Assembly: GCA_903892315.1 (NCBI GenBank)
Contig: CAITHY010000117.1
Span: forward strand, 1 to 15,644
DNA length: 15,644 bases
Source of the DNA: an uncultured beta proteobacterium
GTDB taxonomy: Bacteria; Pseudomonadota; Gammaproteobacteria; Burkholderiales; Burkholderiaceae
Direction: 5' to 3'
The notes beneath the pieces are model-generated. The model searched no databases. It was not told the origin of the DNA and saw only the letters and a program-made list of their open reading frames with translations. Made by a program: the position numbers and the translations under genes. This document shows, piece by piece, positions 1 through 8,068 of the stretch (position 1 is the stretch's first letter; every line of letters begins with the position of its first letter).

Positions 1-55
1 AAGCAGCGTAAGTTAGGGCAGTAATTGAAATCGTAGTAGAAGAGGGTAATTTTGC
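1..55 (+). other. Left-edge spacer and livH ribosome binding site
   Basis: All three forward frames are closed by stops within the first 24 bases (positions 9-11, 14-16 and 22-24), so at most a few codons of an upstream gene are present and I cannot tell which frame would be real. A purine-rich Shine-Dalgarno-like AGAGGG at 41-46 lies 9 nt before the livH ATG. No promoter is convincing in this short piece, so the operon may start further left, perhaps with a periplasmic binding protein gene. Confidence 0.4.
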
Positions 56-988
56 ATGTCATTTGATATTTTTTTGCAGTACCTGCTCAATGGTTTGATG
101 TTGGGTGTAATTTATGCAATCGTGGCAGTTGGATTTACCCTCTACTTCGGTGTTTTGGATGTTATTAAGTTTTCTCATGGCGATATCCTGATGGTGGGGG
201 CCTTTGCGGGCCTCACCGCTTATATTGGTATAGCTGAGACATTTACCTCGCCTTGGCTGCAGCTTTTGGTATTAATAGTGGTAAGCCTGGCAGTAGCTGC
301 TTTTCTTGGTGCTGTTATTGCGCGCTACCTGATTCTGCCCTTGCAGAAAGCGCCCCCAATCAATACTTTATTAGTGACTTTGATGTTGGGTCTCGCGCTA
401 CGCGAAATGGTCCGCTTGTTTTACCCTAATGGATCCAACCCAAAACCTTTCCCAAAATTATTACCGGTAGATGGCATCGCTCTCGGTGAATTTACTTTGC
501 GTTCTGACAGCCTCATCTTGCTGATTACCGGAGTGTTAACCATTGTTGCTGTCCAACGCCTCATTACCAAGAGCAAAATTGGTTTGGCTATACGTGCGGT
601 TGCGCAAGATAGCGAAACAGCACGCATTATGGGCATTAACTTTCACCGCATCGTGTTGATTACTTTCATGCTGGGATCTGCCTTAGCTGCGCTCGCAGGT
701 TTAATGAATGGTTTGTATTACAACGAGGTCAACTTCAGCATGGGTTTATTGCTGGGTGTGATCGGCTTCTCGGCTGCAGTAGTGGGTGGCTTGGGAAATT
801 TCTATGGAGCGATTGTGGGAGGGTTCTTGTTTGCAGGACTTCAAACCATTGGCGCTGTTTTGTTGCCAGCCATCATGCCTAGCGTTCCTAGCGCTTATAA
901 GGATGTCTTTGCATTTGCAGTAATTATTATCATCATGGGATTGAAGCCAACAGGCTTGATTTCTGAAAAATCCAGCGAGCGAGTTTAA
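56..988 (+). CDS. livH: Branched-chain amino acid-type ABC transporter permease LivH
   Basis: This 310-residue, highly hydrophobic inner-membrane protein is the LivH-type permease of a HAAT-family importer. The family signature is clear. An N-terminal NGLMLGVIYAIVAVGFTL segment is followed by the FGVLDVIKFSHGDILMVGAF stretch (about residues 31-50), typical of LivH. The cytoplasmic loop around residues 178-200 (AIRAVAQDSETARIMGIN) is the part of this family that contacts the ATPases. A C-terminal GGLGNFYGAIVGG motif is also standard. The length matches the family (about 290-310). The ATG at 56 has an SD at 41-46. The stop at 986-988 is 2 nt before livM, so the two permeases are co-translated. 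The substrate cannot be read from the permease: HAAT systems carry amino acids, urea, amides and aromatic acids. Confidence 0.93.
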   Translation: MSFDIFLQYLLNGLMLGVIYAIVAVGFTLYFGVLDVIKFSHGDILMVGAFAGLTAYIGIAETFTSPWLQLLVLIVVSLAVAAFLGAVIARYLILPLQKAPPINTLLVTLMLGLALREMVRLFYPNGSNPKPFPKLLPVDGIALGEFTLRSDSLILLITGVLTIVAVQRLITKSKIGLAIRAVAQDSETARIMGINFHRIVLITFMLGSALAALAGLMNGLYYNEVNFSMGLLLGVIGFSAAVVGGLGNFYGAIVGGFLFAGLQTIGAVLLPAIMPSVPSAYKDVFAFAVIIIIMGLKPTGLISEKSSERV

Positions 989-990
989 GT

Positions 991-2133
991 ATGAAGTTAT
1001 TAATATCTACCTTCATTGCCTGCCTGGTCTATAGCATTCTGTTATTAGGCTCCGAAAATCAGTTGGAGGTTGGCGCTCTCGTGATCCTCGCCTTTGTAAC
1101 CAGTTTAGTTGGTAAAAAAATGGGGCTGATGGATAAGCTAGCGATTGCCGTAAGAGAGCATCCACAGTTTCCTGCTTACGCATCGATTGCAGGCGTGCTC
1201 ATCACCATGTTGGTGTTCCACAATTCACACTTCGCACTCTTGATGCTGGCTACAGTGCTGATCTATTCCATCGTTTGCCTAGGATTAAACATTCAATTTG
1301 GTTATGTCGGCATTGTGAACTTTGCAGGCGCTGCATTCTTTGGTATCGGTAGCTATACCGCTGCGATTCTAGCTATGCATACCGCAATTCCACACTTACT
1401 GGTTCTATTTATCGCTGCCGGTATCTCCGCCTTGATTGGCTGCATATTGATTTACCCAGTGCTGAGAACGCGCGGGCACTATGCGGCATTAGTCACCATT
1501 GCATTTGGCATCCTCTTCCGTAACTTTTTGGAGGTGAATGATACCTTGGGTGGGCCGCAAGGTCTGAAGATTCCTCCGCTCACTATTTTTGGCTGGAATT
1601 TATCTGATGGTTTGGATATCGGTGGTTTTGAACTGTCTTTTTACATTCCTTATTTGCTAATCGCATTAATCTTATTGATTGCTAGCTTCAGAATTACCCG
1701 AAATCTAGAACGCTCATGGATTGGCTTAAGCATGGACATGGTCCGTACCGATGAAATTGCCGCCTCTACTTTTGGCGTCAACATTGCGCATTGGAAAGTA
1801 GTGGCGTTTACATTGGGTAACTTCATTGCCGGTATGGCGGGGGCGCTCTATGGAATGATGACCGCCTATGTTGCCCCTAATAACTTTACCTTTGCCGACT
1901 CTTTGATTTTGGTGTCGATTGTGATTTTGGGCGGGATTGGCAACCCATGGGGAATCATTCCTGCGGCAGCTATTGTGGTAATTCTTCCTGAGAAACTTCA
2001 GTTCATTCAGGAATATCGTTTCTTACTCTATGCCATTGTGGTGATCTTGATCTTGCTATTCCGTCCCGATGGTTTATTACCAAGGCGAATTCGTGAGTAT
2101 TTCCCAGGCAACAAAGCGGGAGGTCAAAAATGA
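991..2133 (+). CDS. livM: Branched-chain amino acid-type ABC transporter permease LivM
   Basis: The 380-residue second permease is expected to pair with LivH to form the membrane channel. It is recognised by the LivM core: NIQFGYVGIVNFAGAAFFGIG (about residues 103-123), the long hydrophobic helices, the loop DEIAASTFGVN followed by VVAFTLGNFIAGMAGALYG, and the C-terminal ILGGIGNPWGIIPAAA. Before this core is an extended N-terminal region of about 80 residues with two or more extra hydrophobic segments, as in longer LivM proteins. The coupling loop reads WIGLSMDMVRTDE, a little longer than the usual AIREDE form. The stop overlaps the livG start (ATGA at 2130-2133), indicating translational coupling. 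The last codons (AGGQK) are encoded by the livG Shine-Dalgarno region. Confidence 0.92.
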   Translation: MKLLISTFIACLVYSILLLGSENQLEVGALVILAFVTSLVGKKMGLMDKLAIAVREHPQFPAYASIAGVLITMLVFHNSHFALLMLATVLIYSIVCLGLNIQFGYVGIVNFAGAAFFGIGSYTAAILAMHTAIPHLLVLFIAAGISALIGCILIYPVLRTRGHYAALVTIAFGILFRNFLEVNDTLGGPQGLKIPPLTIFGWNLSDGLDIGGFELSFYIPYLLIALILLIASFRITRNLERSWIGLSMDMVRTDEIAASTFGVNIAHWKVVAFTLGNFIAGMAGALYGMMTAYVAPNNFTFADSLILVSIVILGGIGNPWGIIPAAAIVVILPEKLQFIQEYRFLLYAIVVILILLFRPDGLLPRRIREYFPGNKAGGQK

Positions 2134-2924
2134 ATTCATCGACATCCGTGAAGAAGCAGATTCTGGTTGCAGAAAAACTCACCATGCGTTTTGGTGGTGT
2201 GACAGCATTAGATTCATTAGACCTTCATGTAAATGAAGGTGAGGTATTAGGCTTGCTAGGTCCCAATGGCTCCGGTAAGACTACTTTCTTTAATGTGATT
2301 ACTGGTCTGTATCGGGCAAGTTCAGGAAGTGTTTCTTTTCGTGGCGAGGATTTGACTGATGCTACTGCGCAGCAAGTGTATCTGCATGCGATTACTCGAA
2401 CCTTTCAACGCTCACGCTTATCTTTGCCTCTGACCGTCTTTGACAACATCGCCATTGGTGATAATCGTCGCTTAAATACTGGGTTAATTTTCAATCTTTT
2501 TCAAAGAGAAAAATTCAAGCAAGAATACGATGGCTTAGTTGAGCAGGTAAGGCAATTGCTCCTGACCTTTAATCCTAAGTTGGCAGACAAAATATTTGAG
2601 CCTGTAGCTAGTTTGCCAATGATTGATCGCCGCCGTATCGAAATCTGCAGAGCCTTGATCAGTCAACCGGATTTACTCCTTTTGGATGAGCCTTCAGCTG
2701 GTATGACTCATGATGAGACGGCTGAAGTCATGGATGATATTTTGCAAGTCCGCAGCAAGATTAAGCCATTCACCATTATTTTGATTGAGCATGAGATGGG
2801 TTTGATTCAACGCATGACTGAGCGTTGCATTGTGCTGAATTATGGCAAGAAGATTGCCGAGGGAACGTACGATGAGATTGTGAATAACCGCGAAGTGCAA
2901 GTTGCTTATTTGGGGCAGGAATAA
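2130..2924 (+). CDS. livG: HAAT-type ABC transporter ATPase LivG, with degenerate signature motif
   Basis: This 264-residue cytoplasmic ATPase powers import through LivHM. Walker A is GPNGSGKT (44-51), the Q-loop is in TRTFQRSRL (about 89-97), Walker B is LLLLDEP (182-188), the D-loop is SAGM and the H-loop histidine is H221 in IEHEM. The LivG-specific insert of about 25 residues after the Q-loop is present. The oddity is the ABC signature. Where LivG proteins usually read LSYGQQRRLE, this one reads LPMIDRRRIE (162-171), so the signature serine and glycine are absent although the flanking RR-I-E-I-C-R-A-L is intact. The ATG at 2130 has a strong SD, GGGAGGT (2118-2124). The protein is probably functional as the partner of LivF, which has a normal signature, giving one canonical and one degenerate ATP site. 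Confidence 0.92.
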   Translation: MNSSTSVKKQILVAEKLTMRFGGVTALDSLDLHVNEGEVLGLLGPNGSGKTTFFNVITGLYRASSGSVSFRGEDLTDATAQQVYLHAITRTFQRSRLSLPLTVFDNIAIGDNRRLNTGLIFNLFQREKFKQEYDGLVEQVRQLLLTFNPKLADKIFEPVASLPMIDRRRIEICRALISQPDLLLLDEPSAGMTHDETAEVMDDILQVRSKIKPFTIILIEHEMGLIQRMTERCIVLNYGKKIAEGTYDEIVNNREVQVAYLGQE

Positions 2925-2926
2925 TT

Positions 2927-3634
2927 ATGGCCTTATTAGAGATTGAACACGTCTATACCGCATACGATCGCATCGATGTATTAGAGAACGTATCCATCAA
3001 AGTCGAGAAGGGTGAGATCACCTGCATACTAGGTGCTAATGGAGCTGGTAAATCGACTTTAATTCGATCCGTCCTAGGATTGACTCCATCTAATCGTGGA
3101 AAAATCATTTTTAATGGCGTAGATATCGCCCATTTGCCAACACATCGCATTATTGAGGCGGGGATTGCCTGTGTTCCGGAAGGGCGTCGCGTATTTCCGC
3201 GCATGACTGTGGATGAAAATCTATCTGCTGGAGCTTATTTGGTCACAGATAACAAAGTCATTGAAGAGCGTCGTGAACATGTGAAGCATTTATTTCCGCG
3301 TCTTGCAGAGCGCTCCAACCAGCTAGCAGGCACCATGTCCGGTGGTGAGCAGGCCATGCTGGCTATTAGTCGCAGCTTGATGAGTTCGCCGGAGTTACTC
3401 ATATTTGATGAGCCCTCATTGGGTTTATCTCCTTTATTTGTTAAAGAAAACTTTAAGATCATTAAAGAAATCAATCAAATGGGGACTACAGTCCTATTGG
3501 TTGAGCAGAATGTTCGACAAACCTTGGCAATTGCCCATCGTGGATATGTCATATCTAAAGGGCAGGTAGTTGCTGAGGGAAGCTCTGCTGAATTAGCTGA
3601 GAATGCCGAAGTACAAGCGGCTTATTTTGGATAA
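2927..3634 (+). CDS. livF: HAAT-type ABC transporter ATPase LivF
   Basis: The 235-residue second ATPase of the importer starts 2 nt after livG. Walker A is GANGAGKST (36-44), the Q-loop region is VPEGRRVFP (83-91), the signature is MSGGEQ (137-142), Walker B is LLIFDEP (157-163) and the D-loop is SLGL. The position of the switch histidine is Q194 in LLVEQNV, which is normal for LivF proteins. Length and the C-terminal AAYFG ending are typical (usually AYLG). Because this subunit keeps a full signature while LivG does not, the intact ATP site should be LivG Walker A plus LivF signature. Translational coupling with livG is likely given the 2-nt gap and the CAGGAA SD-like sequence upstream. Confidence 0.93.
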   Translation: MALLEIEHVYTAYDRIDVLENVSIKVEKGEITCILGANGAGKSTLIRSVLGLTPSNRGKIIFNGVDIAHLPTHRIIEAGIACVPEGRRVFPRMTVDENLSAGAYLVTDNKVIEERREHVKHLFPRLAERSNQLAGTMSGGEQAMLAISRSLMSSPELLIFDEPSLGLSPLFVKENFKIIKEINQMGTTVLLVEQNVRQTLAIAHRGYVISKGQVVAEGSSAELAENAEVQAAYFG

Positions 3635-3640
3635 CTGAAG

Positions 3641-4786
3641 ATGACTACTCGTATTCCTGATCCAATTGAATTAACTCAAGAGCTGATTCGCTTCAATACA
3701 ATTAATCCTCCAGGAAATGAAGATCAAGTTTGCAACTATTTAGCCAAGCTTTTAGGGTCAGTCGGCTACGATTGCCGCAAGATTGAATTTGCACCGCACC
3801 GAATGAGCTTGGTTGCCAAAATTGGCGCTTGTACCGATCAAAAACCCAGTATTTGTTTTACAGGGCATGTGGACGTGGTTCCCCTGGGTGCCCGTACCTG
3901 GAAATATGAACCCTTTGCTGGGCTTATTGAAGATGGCAAGCTCTATGGTCGCGGCTCTAGCGATATGAAGAGTGGCGTAGCTGCGTTTGTTGTTGCGGCT
4001 ATGCAAATGGCAGCATCAGCAAAGCAGGGGGCTGGTGTCAGTATGATCATTACCGCAGGGGAGGAGACGGGCTGCGAAGGCGCATTTCATTTGGCGGCGA
4101 ACCAGGAGATATTAGAGTTTCTAGGCCCTGCTGGGTGCTTTATTGTGGCTGAGCCAACTGCCAATGAGCCCTTGCTAGGTCATAAAGGAGCTTACTGGCT
4201 AAAGGCTTCTACCGATGGCGTTACCGCGCATGGCTCGATGCCTGAGCGTGGCGACAATGCGTTTTATAAATTAGCTAAGGCTGCCTTAACCCTAGAGCAA
4301 TTTTCCTTTGATACTCCTGTGCATGAGTTGATGGGTCAGGGCACCCTCAATGTAGGGACTGCCAAATCGGGTATCAATATCAACTCTGTTCCTGATGCGG
4401 CTGAAATGACGCTGGATATTCGTACGGTTGCTGGACAAAGTCATCAACATATTTACGGCTGTCTATGTAAAGCACTAGGCCCTGCTGTTCGTCTGGACAC
4501 TATTATTGATATTGAGGGGGTATTCACACCCGCAACAGATCCTTGGATGGCAAGGGTGTTTGATTTTTGCGAAAAGATGAATGGGGTGCGTCCAATTGAA
4601 AAGACGGTGTCCTACTTTACCGATGCCTCAGCATTAAAGCCTGCTATCGGCAATCCTCCTACAGTCATTCTGGGGCCAGGCCAGCCAGAAATGGCCCATC
4701 AAACTGACGAATTTTGTTATGTGAACAAAATTACAGACGCAACCCAATTATTTTCCGAATTAATCCTTGATTGGCAGGCCCACTAG
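3641..4786 (+). CDS. M20 family metallohydrolase (ArgE/DapE-like deacylase or peptidase)
   Basis: This 381-residue dizinc amidohydrolase of the ArgE/DapE/ACY1/CPG2 group cleaves an N-acyl or peptide bond. The family metal ligands are visible: H76 in FTGHVDVVP, bridging D108 in GRGSSDMKSG, E142 in TAGEETG, E171 in VAEPT and H353 in MAHQTDE. The general base is E141, and D78 orients H76. The dimerisation-domain motif TAHGSMPERGDNA (195-207) is also typical. No signal peptide is seen, so it is cytoplasmic. It begins 6 nt after livF with only a weak SD, so it probably belongs to the same transcript. By context it may process the imported solute, for example an N-acylated amino acid or small peptide. 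True DapE or ArgE function cannot be separated from related deacylases on sequence alone. Confidence 0.85.
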   Translation: MTTRIPDPIELTQELIRFNTINPPGNEDQVCNYLAKLLGSVGYDCRKIEFAPHRMSLVAKIGACTDQKPSICFTGHVDVVPLGARTWKYEPFAGLIEDGKLYGRGSSDMKSGVAAFVVAAMQMAASAKQGAGVSMIITAGEETGCEGAFHLAANQEILEFLGPAGCFIVAEPTANEPLLGHKGAYWLKASTDGVTAHGSMPERGDNAFYKLAKAALTLEQFSFDTPVHELMGQGTLNVGTAKSGININSVPDAAEMTLDIRTVAGQSHQHIYGCLCKALGPAVRLDTIIDIEGVFTPATDPWMARVFDFCEKMNGVRPIEKTVSYFTDASALKPAIGNPPTVILGPGQPEMAHQTDEFCYVNKITDATQLFSELILDWQAH

Positions 4787-4806
4787 CTCTTCGCCCTCTA
4801 TAAATG

Positions 4807-4846
4807 TTGCATTGCAATATATCAATTCTTAGTTAAGATAAGCACA
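4807..4846 (+). promoter_or_regulatory. Candidate sigma-70 promoter with overlapping TTGCA palindrome
   Basis: TTGCAA (4812-4817) and TAAGAT (4834-4839) are separated by 16 nt and give a plausible -35/-10 pair, with a start expected near 4846. The -35 box lies inside a perfect 11-nt palindrome, TTGCATTGCAA (4807-4817), which could be an operator half-site pair. This is the only gap of more than 30 bp on the + strand between 56 and 9646, so it is the natural place for the promoter of the molybdenum hydroxylase-sox operon. No regulator is encoded nearby. Confidence 0.4.
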
Positions 4847-4854
4847 CCATTAAA

Positions 4855-4875
4855 AGGGGTAAGGAACTTACCTCT
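4855..4875 (+). promoter_or_regulatory. Strong hairpin in the 5' leader of the Mo hydroxylase-sox operon
   Basis: AGGGGTAAG (4855-4863) and CTTACCTCT (4867-4875) form a 9-bp stem with one G-U wobble around a GAA loop. The sequence that follows (GAAACCC) has no U-run, so it does not look like a terminator for the upstream liv operon. On the opposite strand it is followed by TTTT, but there is no gene for it to terminate. It ends 33 nt before the ATG at 4909 and 21 nt before the SD AGGAGAG (4897-4903). It could be an mRNA-stabilising hairpin, a protein-binding site or an operator in DNA form. Confidence 0.45.
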
Positions 4876-4908
4876 GAAACCCAATAAAGAATTTATAGGA
4901 GAGCACGC

Positions 4909-5358
4909 ATGACTGAATTGAACGTCAATGGCAAAAAATACAAGGTGGACGTTGATCCAGATACCCCCTTACTTTGGGTAATCCGCGAACAGGTCGGTTT
5001 AACTGGCACCAAGTATGGATGTGGAGTGGGTCAATGTGGTGCGTGCACAGTGTTATTTGAGGGTCAGGCTATGCGTAGCTGCTCACTTCCTGTAGCAGCT
5101 GCCGAAGGTAAAAAAATTGAGACGATTGAAAGTTTGGAAAAGAGTGGTCAGCTATCCAAAGTTCAAAAAGCGTGGGTAGACAATCAAGTGCCTCAGTGCG
5201 GTTACTGTCAGTCCGGCATGGTGATGGCAACCACCGCTTTATTAAGAAATAATCCAAAGCCTACCGATGCGCAAATTGATGAGTCCATTACGAACATCTG
5301 CCGCTGTGGAACATTCCAGCAAGTGCGCGCAGCGATTCATGCGGCTAGCAAGGCTTAA
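4909..5358 (+). CDS. [2Fe-2S] subunit of a molybdenum hydroxylase (IorA type)
   Basis: This 149-residue small iron-sulfur subunit of a xanthine-oxidase-family enzyme carries electrons from the molybdenum site. The N-terminal plant-ferredoxin-like domain has C38, C43, C46 and C58 (CGVGQCGAC followed by a distal C). The C-terminal helical domain has C97GYC100 and C131RC133 for the second cluster, with QCGYCQSGM and ICRCGT as usual for this group. The length fits the IorA/CoxS-like family. There is no signal peptide, so it would be exported in complex with the Tat-bearing large subunit. Start: ATG at 4909 with a good SD, AGGAGAG (4897-4903). No FAD-binding subunit is encoded here, which matches the two-subunit IorAB architecture that passes electrons to a cytochrome rather than to NAD or oxygen. 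Confidence 0.93.
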   Translation: MTELNVNGKKYKVDVDPDTPLLWVIREQVGLTGTKYGCGVGQCGACTVLFEGQAMRSCSLPVAAAEGKKIETIESLEKSGQLSKVQKAWVDNQVPQCGYCQSGMVMATTALLRNNPKPTDAQIDESITNICRCGTFQQVRAAIHAASKA

Positions 5359-5368
5359 GGGGAAAAAC

Positions 5369-7585
5369 ATGACTACAAATACAAACATTTCTCGTCGTCA
5401 CTTTGTCATTGGTTCTAGCGCTATTGCAGCTGGCCTAGCTATCGGCTTTGATTTTTCTTTTATTTCTACTGCAAATGCTGCTATGGGGACCGGCACAACG
5501 GCGATGGCCCCGTTATCTACCCCAGAAATTGGTATCTGGGTTGTGGTTAAGCCAAACGATGATGTTGTTGTCAGGATTGTTCGCTCAGAAATGGGTCAAG
5601 GAACCATTACTGGCTTAGCGCAAATGGTTGCTGAAGAACTTCAATGCGACTGGAAAAAAGTAAGCTATGAATACCCATCTCCAGCTGAAAGCTTGGTGCG
5701 TAAGGCGGCTTGGGGTAGCTATTCAACTGGCGGAAGTCGTGGTATTCGTACTTCTGAACAGTATGTTCGTAAGGGTGGCGCCGCTGCCCGCATGATGCTT
5801 ATTCAGGCTGCAGCTAATCAATGGAATGTACCCGCCTCTGAGTGCGTTGCTATGAACGGCGTCATTACACACACACCATCTGGCAAGAAAACGACCTTTG
5901 GAAAAGTTTCTGTTGCTGCATCCCAGCTGGAAGTCCCTAAAGAGGTTCCATTAAAAGATCCAAAAGAGTGGAAACTGATCGGTAAGCCGGTGAATCGTAT
6001 TGATGGTGTTGCTGACAAGGTGACTGGCCGTCAGGTTTACGCAATTGATTTGAAGATGCCTGGCATGTTAGTTGCAACCATTAAACAGTGCCCAGTGTTT
6101 GGCGGCAAAGTGAAGGCTTACGACGCTGCGAAAGCTATGAACGTTAAGGGTGTTAAGAAAGTAGTGCAAGTTGGTGATAATGCTGTTGCTGTTATCGCTG
6201 ATACGTTCTGGCATGCTAAAACTGGTCTTGAGCAGGTCAATATTACTTGGGATGAAGGCGTCAATGCTGCTGTTTCTAGTGCCTCTATTAAGAAAAATTT
6301 AGAGGAAGGCTTGACAGCAAATGACGCTTTTGTTGGGAGCGCCAATGGTGATGTGAAGGCCGCCTTTGCAAGCGCCTCCAAAACCATGGAGGCAACGTAT
6401 TTCTATCCATTTTTGAGTCACGCAACCTTAGAGCCACAAACTGCAACCGCAAAGTGGACGCCAGAGATGTGTGAAGCATGGGTTCCAACCCAGGATGGTG
6501 AGGCATCATTAGCTGCGTTGATAGCGGCAGCTGGTTTGCCGGCTGAAAAGTGCAATGTCTACAAAGTAAACCTCGGAGGTGGCTTTGGCCGTCGTGGCGC
6601 TTTTCAGGACTTCACAACTCAGGCAGTTAACATTGCCAAGCAAATGCCAGGTACACCTATCAAGTTGATTTGGACTCGTGAAGAGGACATGACGCATGAT
6701 CACTATCACCCAGTCATGATGTGCAAGATGTCCGCATCGATTGACGACAAGAAAAATGTGACGGGTTTAAATATGCGTTTATCTGGGCAATCCATTTTGG
6801 CTGCAGTTCGTCCAGCAGTGGTAGCTTCGAATAAGGGCAAGGATCCTGCAGCGTTTCAGGGTGTAGATGAATCTGGTGAGCATGGTATTACTTATCAATT
6901 CCCGAATTTAAATATTGACCATGCGATGCGTAACACCCATGTTCCCCCAGGCTTCTGGCGTGGTGTAAACGTCAATCAAAATGCTATCTTCTTAGAAACA
7001 TTTATGGACGAGTTAGCTGAAGCTACCGGTAAGGATGCTGTAGAGTTCCGTAGGCAGCATATGCAGGATTATCCACGCGCTATAGCAGTCCTTAATGCGG
7101 TAGCTGATGGTATTGGTTGGACTAAACCAGCTGCGCCTGGAGTTTATCGTGGTGTCGCACAGATGCATTCTTATGGAAGCTATGTGGCCGCTGCTTGCGA
7201 ACTCTCTGTGAGCAATGGTACTGATGTGAAAATTCATCGTATCGTAGCTGCAACCGATCCAGGTTATGCTGTGAATCCAGCGCAAATTGAGCGTCAGGTT
7301 GCTGGATCCTTTGTTTATGGCTTATCAGCATTATTTGAAGAAGAAATTACCATTGAAAATGGTGCTGTAGTGCAAAAGAACTTTGATACCTTCAACTCGA
7401 TTCGTCTCTCTCAAATGCCTAAAGTTGAAACCATCATCATTCAGGGTGGTGGCAAAGAATGGGGTGGGGTAGGTGAGCCAACTATTGCGGTAGCTGCACC
7501 TGCGGTACTCAACGCATTCTATCGAGCAACCGGCAAACGCTTGCGCACAGTGCCTTTGAAAAACAGCGGTATCAAGCTGGTTTAA
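5369..7585 (+). CDS. Molybdopterin-binding subunit of a Tat-exported molybdenum hydroxylase (IorB type)
   Basis: This 738-residue catalytic subunit belongs to the xanthine dehydrogenase/aldehyde oxidase superfamily. I chose the ATG at 5369, 10 nt after the small-subunit stop, with AAGGGG just upstream. From there the protein opens with a twin-arginine signal: SRRHFVIG (R9-R10), a hydrophobic stretch and a likely cleavage after ANA (residue 37). It is therefore periplasmic. Motifs are MGQGT (75-79), GGGFGRR (403-409) and PPGFWRGV (526-533), then near the C-terminus GGGKEWGGVGEP with the catalytic glutamate E703. Length and lack of FAD or Fe-S domains match isoquinoline 1-oxidoreductase beta-type proteins. 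Relatives hydroxylate N-heterocycles or oxidise aldehydes; the substrate cannot be read here. The soxX cytochrome gene starts 27 nt downstream, so it may supply the electron acceptor. An in-frame ATG at 5267 lies inside the small-subunit gene and would mask the Tat signal. Confidence 0.92.
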   Translation: MTTNTNISRRHFVIGSSAIAAGLAIGFDFSFISTANAAMGTGTTAMAPLSTPEIGIWVVVKPNDDVVVRIVRSEMGQGTITGLAQMVAEELQCDWKKVSYEYPSPAESLVRKAAWGSYSTGGSRGIRTSEQYVRKGGAAARMMLIQAAANQWNVPASECVAMNGVITHTPSGKKTTFGKVSVAASQLEVPKEVPLKDPKEWKLIGKPVNRIDGVADKVTGRQVYAIDLKMPGMLVATIKQCPVFGGKVKAYDAAKAMNVKGVKKVVQVGDNAVAVIADTFWHAKTGLEQVNITWDEGVNAAVSSASIKKNLEEGLTANDAFVGSANGDVKAAFASASKTMEATYFYPFLSHATLEPQTATAKWTPEMCEAWVPTQDGEASLAALIAAAGLPAEKCNVYKVNLGGGFGRRGAFQDFTTQAVNIAKQMPGTPIKLIWTREEDMTHDHYHPVMMCKMSASIDDKKNVTGLNMRLSGQSILAAVRPAVVASNKGKDPAAFQGVDESGEHGITYQFPNLNIDHAMRNTHVPPGFWRGVNVNQNAIFLETFMDELAEATGKDAVEFRRQHMQDYPRAIAVLNAVADGIGWTKPAAPGVYRGVAQMHSYGSYVAAACELSVSNGTDVKIHRIVAATDPGYAVNPAQIERQVAGSFVYGLSALFEEEITIENGAVVQKNFDTFNSIRLSQMPKVETIIIQGGGKEWGGVGEPTIAVAAPAVLNAFYRATGKRLRTVPLKNSGIKLV

Positions 7586-7612
7586 GAGTTAGTTCACAGT
7601 GAAATTGTGTCG

Positions 7613-8068
7613 ATGAGAAAGAGGATTGCACTAGCGTTTTCATGGCTAGTCATCCTCAATCTCCATGTTGTGCATGCTCAAGTCGTCACAGGGTATTCGA
7701 TTTTCGAACCCCTTTCTTCTGAGGCGGGCAATCCCGTGCGGGGTAGAGCAATTGTGGCAAGTCGCCAAACGGGCTTGTGTTTGTTATGCCATAGTGGCCC
7801 GTTTCCAGAAGAGCGCTTTCAAGGGAACCTAGCCCCTGAACTGAAGGCGAGCGTAGCCCGCTTAAATGCTCCTCAACTCAGGGCGCGTATTGTGAATGCA
7901 GCGCACTTCAATCCACAAACCATCATGCCAGCCTACTATCAAGCCAGCCATCTTAATCGCGTAGCCCCTAAATTTGTTGGTCAAACGATACTCAATGGTC
8001 AAGAGATCGAAGACGTGGTTGCTTTCTTAATGACTTTAAATAATGAAAACTCACTGAGCTCTAGATGA
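7613..8068 (+). CDS. soxX: SoxX-like monohaem c-type cytochrome
   Basis: This 151-residue secreted cytochrome c is the small subunit of the SoxAX pair. A Sec signal peptide (MRKRIALAF...HVVHA, cleavage near residue 22) precedes a single haem site, CLLCH (56-60). The distal methionine is probably M105 in TIMPAYY, and the C-terminal helix contains GQEIEDVVAFLMTL, all as in SoxX. In canonical Sox systems SoxAX oxidatively joins the sulfur substrate to the SoxY cysteine and takes up the electrons. Start choice is uncertain: GTG at 7607, two codons earlier and in frame, is possible, and neither has a clear SD. The 3' end overlaps the next start (ATGA at 8065-8068). Lying 27 nt behind a cytochrome-dependent type of Mo hydroxylase, it could also accept electrons from that enzyme. 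Confidence 0.85.
   Translation: MRKRIALAFSWLVILNLHVVHAQVVTGYSIFEPLSSEAGNPVRGRAIVASRQTGLCLLCHSGPFPEERFQGNLAPELKASVARLNAPQLRARIVNAAHFNPQTIMPAYYQASHLNRVAPKFVGQTILNGQEIEDVVAFLMTLNNENSLSSR

Noticed and set aside
5267..5368. N-terminal extension of the Mo subunit from an ATG at 5267
   Set aside because: It would overlap the Fe-S subunit by 92 nt and bury the Tat signal SRRHFVIG at residue 43 instead of residue 8; the ATG at 5369 has an SD-like AAGGGG.
7607..7612. GTG start for soxX two codons upstream of the chosen ATG
   Set aside because: Possible, but an ATG follows in frame and the signal peptide is complete from it; no SD decides between them.
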